A stretch of DNA of 39,703 bases, taken from positions 1-39,703 of IMG/VR virus record IMGVR_UViG_3300007722_000041; one strand, given 5' to 3'. The first letter of the stretch is position 1. Each line of letters begins with the position of its first letter. Under the pieces are notes generated by a model that saw only the letters and a program-made list of their open reading frames with translations, was not told the origin of the DNA and made no database searches. Shown piece after piece: positions 36,002 through 39,703 of the stretch. Source of the stretch: a virus. The position numbers and the translations under genes are program-made.

Positions 36002-37222
36002 CTAAGAGTTAGCCACTTCGGAATCTGTTTGCTGTGGCATGTTGCTATTCATAAGTTTGTCGGCTTTAGGATCAATGGATGGTGGAATTCCCATGTATCC
36101 TCTGATCTCATTTGATGTGAGAATCTCATTTCGAGTAAACTTGTCTGCAATGTTAGCCAAATCATTTGCAGAGACAAGCTTGAATGGGTCCTTGAAGTAC
36201 TGAATTCTTTCCCCTTCTGTAACACCAAGTGGACCAAGGAATGCTCTTTGCATTCCTTCAATAATAGCAGACACAATTGGCTCAACAGAACGATTGAAAT
36301 AGTTAATCATTGCTTTTTCGTCAGCAGTGCCGTCCATGATGGCCTCGGTTATGCCAAGTTGGCCATATAGCATGTTGGTTAGGTATTCCACCTGGCCTAG
36401 GAGATTGTTCTCTGCAGGACGGTTGAGCTGGGTAATCTTTTCGGTACCATCAGTATAGGCAATGCCATACTGGCTGCCCTTAAGCTGGAACTCGATGTCT
36501 TTACGGCGTTGTTCTGCCTGGGTCTTTCGAGCTTCAGACTTAATTACATAAGGGAGCTGAATAATAAGATCCAACTTACCAGAACTTGATGCTTCGTCAA
36601 CAGCATCCAAAAGCGTCAACTTTCGAATTAGCCTTTGCAGTGTTGAGTTGGGCTCGTTCATCACTGCATAGAGAGGATTCTCTACAATAGCAACAAACCT
36701 TTTTTCAAGCGTAATTTCTTCTCGGTCACCTTTAGCTTCATTATAAAGATTTACTCGGACGTGCCTTGGATACCAAGCTACAATCTCACCAACACGAAGA
36801 GTGTATATATCAAACCGCTCTTTTGTCTGTGGATTGTAGTTTGTATCAACTGGAACAATTGCACAAGAACCCTTATCAAACAGAGTTGTAGCAATGTCTT
36901 GACGAAAAGCTCTAGGCCCTTGATCAATATTTGCCTCTAAAGTTAGAGCACTATTTAAAGCACTCTTAACATCTTTTGTGTAACGTCCTTGATCATCAAC
37001 ACGAACATGTTTGAAGCTAAGTCCAGACACGTCAATACCCATTCGAGTATAAATTGATGTGACAAGTGATCGCTCGTTGTTATAACGAAGTCTAACTCTA
37101 TCGGGTCGACCTGAACCATAACTAGGAGAACTTCCATAAAACGAGGGGTCTTGTTTCCAAGGATCTTCGTCATTATTTCTAAACGCATTCCATGCGCTTC
37201 GTACTCGATCTAAAACTGCCAC
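36002..37222 (-). CDS. Portal protein (406 aa)
   Basis: MAVLDRVRSAWNAFRNNDED, NNERSLVTSIYTRMGIDVSG, NQGPRAF-like DQGPRAFRQDIATTLFDKGS and GQLGITEAIMDGTADEKAMI, then the C-terminal SANDLANIADKFTRNEILTS and GYMGIPPS, are typical of HK97-type portals. It forms the dodecameric DNA channel at the capsid vertex. It is shorter than many portals and has no attached head-morphogenesis domain. AAGGAGGTGATGCT precedes the ATG. Confidence 0.9.
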   Translation of the reverse strand: MAVLDRVRSAWNAFRNNDEDPWKQDPSFYGSSPSYGSGRPDRVRLRYNNERSLVTSIYTRMGIDVSGLSFKHVRVDDQGRYTKDVKSALNSALTLEANIDQGPRAFRQDIATTLFDKGSCAIVPVDTNYNPQTKERFDIYTLRVGEIVAWYPRHVRVNLYNEAKGDREEITLEKRFVAIVENPLYAVMNEPNSTLQRLIRKLTLLDAVDEASSSGKLDLIIQLPYVIKSEARKTQAEQRRKDIEFQLKGSQYGIAYTDGTEKITQLNRPAENNLLGQVEYLTNMLYGQLGITEAIMDGTADEKAMINYFNRSVEPIVSAIIEGMQRAFLGPLGVTEGERIQYFKDPFKLVSANDLANIADKFTRNEILTSNEIRGYMGIPPSIDPKADKLMNSNMPQQTDSEVANS

Positions 37223-37260
37223 ATAGCATCACCTCCTTAGTTATGGCTTGTTAGATTTGA

Positions 37261-37425
37261 TTAGGGGTTCTCCAACGCATCAATTCGAGCTTCATAGTCT
37301 GCAAGAACATCAACAAGGTTAGCGCCATCCTGACGGTATAGAGAGAATCGTTCAAGCTTTTGATTTGAATCAATTTCAGTCTGAGCTGTAACGACAGCTT
37401 GTGTGGTCTTTTGGTTGGTATCCAC
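37261..37425 (-). CDS. Small protein between terminase and portal (54 aa, GTG start)
   Basis: The product reads MDTNQKTTQAVVTAQTEIDS and QKLERFSLYRQDGANLVDVL, ending DYEARIDALENP. I choose GTG at 37425 because TAAGGAGGC lies eight bases upstream. It is hydrophilic and helical, possibly a coiled coil. Similar short ORFs sit here in related phages; function unknown. Confidence 0.6.
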   Translation of the reverse strand: MDTNQKTTQAVVTAQTEIDSNQKLERFSLYRQDGANLVDVLADYEARIDALENP

Positions 37426-37499
37426 TATATAGCCTCCTTAAGGCTTGTGTTGATTTCTTATTTGGTTCCATGAGGTTTTAAGTTTCTAAATATTTATAC

Positions 37500-39245
37500 T
37501 TATTCAAATGCCTCTTTATTGGACTTGTAGGCAATGTATGCGTCCATAAGTGCAGATACATTATCAATCTTTTCTTCCGCACGCTTTTTGAGAAGTTTAC
37601 GGTTTCCGTTTGTGTCTTCCAGCGTGACTGCATTACCCATGGCAAAAGTCATTAGGTCTTGATCAAATATGAGAGCCCTTTGTTCTGCAAGAATCTTTAA
37701 CTCACCTAATGGGACCGATTCGGTTCGAGCGCCCTGTTGGACTTTCTCAATCCCAAATGGACCATTTTCAGCTTCCCATCTCTCAACAAATTCTTTGGCG
37801 TTGTATGGATCAAATCCAAAACAACGAACATCGTATTCGTTTGTAATGATAAACGCGTCAAGGTCTTCATAGACCTCCATCATGTCCAGAACAGTTCCCT
37901 CAAGAACCTGAAGACTTCCCTCATTAATAAACTCTTCGTACTTTGCTCGCATGGCCCCAGGTAATTTCATTAGAGTCAATGTAGTAATGTAACTACGAGT
38001 CTTTACGCCGAATGATCCGTTTGAAAGCGGAAACAGTAACGTGAATGCACAGAAGTCATCCCCTTGTGAAAGGTCGGCTCCAAGAGAACATGGAATAGAC
38101 CAAAATTCTCTGGATCGGTGGGGAAGAGTTTCCTCGTAAGTAAAGAAATATGTGTATCCCTCCATTGGGATTCCAAATCTCTTAGCAAGGATATCATTCC
38201 TTGACGCTGGGGCTTTCTCTGCTCGTTCTACATCGAGGTGGTATGCATCATAGGTAATTGTTGCACCAAGGTTTGGGTTTGCTTTTAACCAAGCGGATGG
38301 GTCGTTTACTTCTTCGATGTTGTCTAGTTTGTAATGCCAGATAGAAACATGTGGCGCCTGATACTCACCTCGAAGAATACTTTGCAGCTCCATTTTTATA
38401 GTATCACCAGAGCCATTCCGAACAGTACCTTCTGAACTAATTGCAACAATCAGGTAATCGTCCATCTTAGACGCGCCTTGCTCGATAGCACCGACAACAT
38501 CTTCTCTTATGTCTCCGGACAACCACTCGTCAATAGTTGAAACTTTTGGTCGGAGTCCCTGAAGCTTATTTATTGCCATTGGTCGGACTTCAAGTAAAGA
38601 CCCAGTCAAAAAGTTTTCAATACCTTTTTTTGTCGAAGCAAGTTTTAGTTTGTTTGCCGACGGTCCAGAAGTATTCCGAATCGAACCTTCAGTTAGGAAC
38701 TTGAATAATGGCCCTCTTGCCCTTGTGATAGCAGTCCTTATTGGCGACATTATCTCATCAGCTTGTTTCATTGTTGGAGCTGTGCTAACTTGGTGTGTGG
38801 TCGAAGTGTCCACATTAAGGAAATATCCTTGAATACATGCTCCATACATAGACTTAGCTGCGCCACGTGCCACAATAAGGTACTGTTTAGTAATTAGTCT
38901 TTTCTTGACTTGTTTCTTTATAAACGTTCCTTGGCGACCATCTTTAGCTGGTTGATACACACTTCTTTCTACAAAGTAATACCAACCAAAAATTTGTTCT
39001 GCCCAAAGTTTAAATGTATCTAAAAGGTGTAGATCGCTGCCATCAGTTAGCGTGAGTTCCATCTCACAATATTCAATAAACCCGTTGATGGCTTTCTCAT
39101 CATAATAGATTCCCGGATTTGCAATGAGATCGTCAATTCGATTCATTTCTAGAGAGACTTCGCGATTTACTGGAATCTTACCACTAAGAACAGACTCTCT
39201 AAAGCGCCCATAGTATAGCGGGACGGCTGTGTTGGAGAGACCCAA
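37500..39245 (-). CDS. Terminase large subunit (581 aa)
   Basis: The ATPase part has a Walker A-like ARGAAKS (126-132) and Walker B VSTIDE (235-240), with a C-motif-like VAISSEGT. The nuclease part has GADLSQGDD (Asp391), CFGFDP (Asp479) and KIDNVSALMDAY (Asp561, Asp568), the three acidic clusters of the RNase H-like nuclease. It pumps and cuts concatemeric phage DNA at the portal. No separate small terminase is recognised in the window; the gene before it may fill or precede that role. TAAGGAGGCGGTTTA precedes the ATG. Confidence 0.93.
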   Translation of the reverse strand: MGLSNTAVPLYYGRFRESVLSGKIPVNREVSLEMNRIDDLIANPGIYYDEKAINGFIEYCEMELTLTDGSDLHLLDTFKLWAEQIFGWYYFVERSVYQPAKDGRQGTFIKKQVKKRLITKQYLIVARGAAKSMYGACIQGYFLNVDTSTTHQVSTAPTMKQADEIMSPIRTAITRARGPLFKFLTEGSIRNTSGPSANKLKLASTKKGIENFLTGSLLEVRPMAINKLQGLRPKVSTIDEWLSGDIREDVVGAIEQGASKMDDYLIVAISSEGTVRNGSGDTIKMELQSILRGEYQAPHVSIWHYKLDNIEEVNDPSAWLKANPNLGATITYDAYHLDVERAEKAPASRNDILAKRFGIPMEGYTYFFTYEETLPHRSREFWSIPCSLGADLSQGDDFCAFTLLFPLSNGSFGVKTRSYITTLTLMKLPGAMRAKYEEFINEGSLQVLEGTVLDMMEVYEDLDAFIITNEYDVRCFGFDPYNAKEFVERWEAENGPFGIEKVQQGARTESVPLGELKILAEQRALIFDQDLMTFAMGNAVTLEDTNGNRKLLKKRAEEKIDNVSALMDAYIAYKSNKEAFE

Positions 39246-39263
39246 TTAAACCGCCTCCTTAGG

Positions 39264-39703
39264 TTAATTTTTATTTTTCGGTGTATTGACCAACCCTTTT
39301 TGGACAAGTTTGTCGTTTATCAATTTTCCAACAACATCGTTAAGAGCTTTTTGAGCTTGCTGCTCCAAGACGTTTTGGCTAATCTTACTTAACTTTTTAA
39401 CAAGCTTTTTTCCTTTTGATTGACTTACGCCAGAGGAATCTGCTTGTAGTTGGTTGTATCTTTTCTCCAACTCCATTCGATCTACTCTATCTTTGAGATC
39501 TGATTGGGAAAGGTCTTTGACTTTTTCTTTATTACCCTTAGAAGATGAATTGCTTTTTTCTTTACTATTAGGCGATTCGTCTTTCTTATTATCTTTTCCA
39601 GAAGAACTACTGCCGGACGATTCGCCTTTCTTATTATCTTTTCCAGAAGAACTACTGCCGGACGATTCGCCTTTCTTATTATCTTTTCCAGAAGAACTAC
39701 TGC
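39264..39703 (-). CDS. Structural-type protein upstream of terminase, 5' end missing (DUF7211-like C-terminus)
   Basis: The frame is open from the window edge to 39264, well upstream of the internal Met at 39476. The visible part has Ser/Gly/Lys repeats (SSSSGKDNKKGESSG), a Lys/Ser linker, then LSQSDLKDRVDRMELEKRYN and a helical C-terminus. Proteins ending DL..RV.R.ELEKRY that stand just before the terminase in gut siphophages usually begin with an H-x-G...K/R-W-G motif, and I place this one there from memory. Its N-terminus is not in the window, so the assignment is partial. Confidence 0.6.
   Translation of the reverse strand, partial: SSSSGKDNKKGESSGSSSSGKDNKKGESSGSSSSGKDNKKDESPNSKEKSNSSSKGNKEKVKDLSQSDLKDRVDRMELEKRYNQLQADSSGVSQSKGKKLVKKLSKISQNVLEQQAQKALNDVVGKLINDKLVQKGLVNTPKNKN
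39573..39703 (-). repeat. 45-base in-frame tandem repeat at the window edge
   Basis: Units at 39573-39617, 39618-39662 and 39663-39703 (cut by the edge) encode GSSSSGKDNKKGESS with one variant unit (DES for GES). The repeat keeps the frame. More copies may lie outside, and an assembly may have ended or collapsed here. Confidence 0.85.

Noticed and set aside
1-39703. Diversity-generating retroelement or lysogeny module
   Set aside because: No reverse transcriptase, integrase, excisionase, repressor or attachment site was found in the window.

Overview
The window is a stretch of a tailed double-stranded DNA phage (siphovirus type). Every gene I support lies on the minus strand, so the biological order runs from high to low coordinates. 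Base composition is AT-rich by eye. The host is very probably Gram-positive: the truncated amidase at the left edge, the ReqiPepy6 Gp37-like tail protein and the Dp-1-type holin all fit. The amidase wording (DHSRCASIWRGFQ) suggests Actinomycetota, but the host is not determined. No integrase, repressor, tRNA or CRISPR array is visible.

Right half, 39.7 to 22.3 kb (virion and lysis): a truncated structural-type protein with 45-bp repeats, large terminase, a small ORF, portal, prohead protease joined to the capsid N-terminus, major capsid protein (MCP, displaced by one frame), head closure and tail terminator candidates, major tail protein, tail assembly chaperone candidate, a second tail-tube-like paralogue, a collar-domain fibre, an HK97 gp10-like protein, a 1591-residue tape measure, Dit, Gp37-like hub, holin and two membrane proteins.

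Middle, 22.1 to 12.9 kb: small membrane proteins, two DUF6353-like membrane proteins, several conserved phage proteins of unknown function, and a 1253-residue replication protein joining an SF3 helicase, an AEP-type primase and a family B DNA polymerase.

Left, 12.9 to 4.8 kb: a probable ssDNA-binding protein, then an island of structured noncoding sequence (11.0 to 11.9 kb). Next is an array (7.3 to 10.7 kb) of tiny, mostly membrane-anchored proteins, nearly all carrying their own copy of one conserved promoter and most followed by an intrinsic terminator. An SF2 helicase, a NUMOD4/HNH-like protein and a VRR-NUC nuclease follow.

Far left, 4.5 to 0 kb: a RecB-type nuclease, an 893-residue protein with the DFDGD signature of double-psi beta-barrel RNA polymerases plus three helix-turn-helix segments, a 2H phosphoesterase, and an endolysin cut by the window edge.

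The most interesting system is the transcription circuit. At least 14 copies of a near-identical promoter (TCGCA, five bases, then TACAACGCYTATAATGAGA) drive small-gene, nuclease and RNA units, and the same phage encodes its own RNA polymerase-like protein. Whether that protein, the host polymerase, or both read these promoters cannot be decided from sequence.
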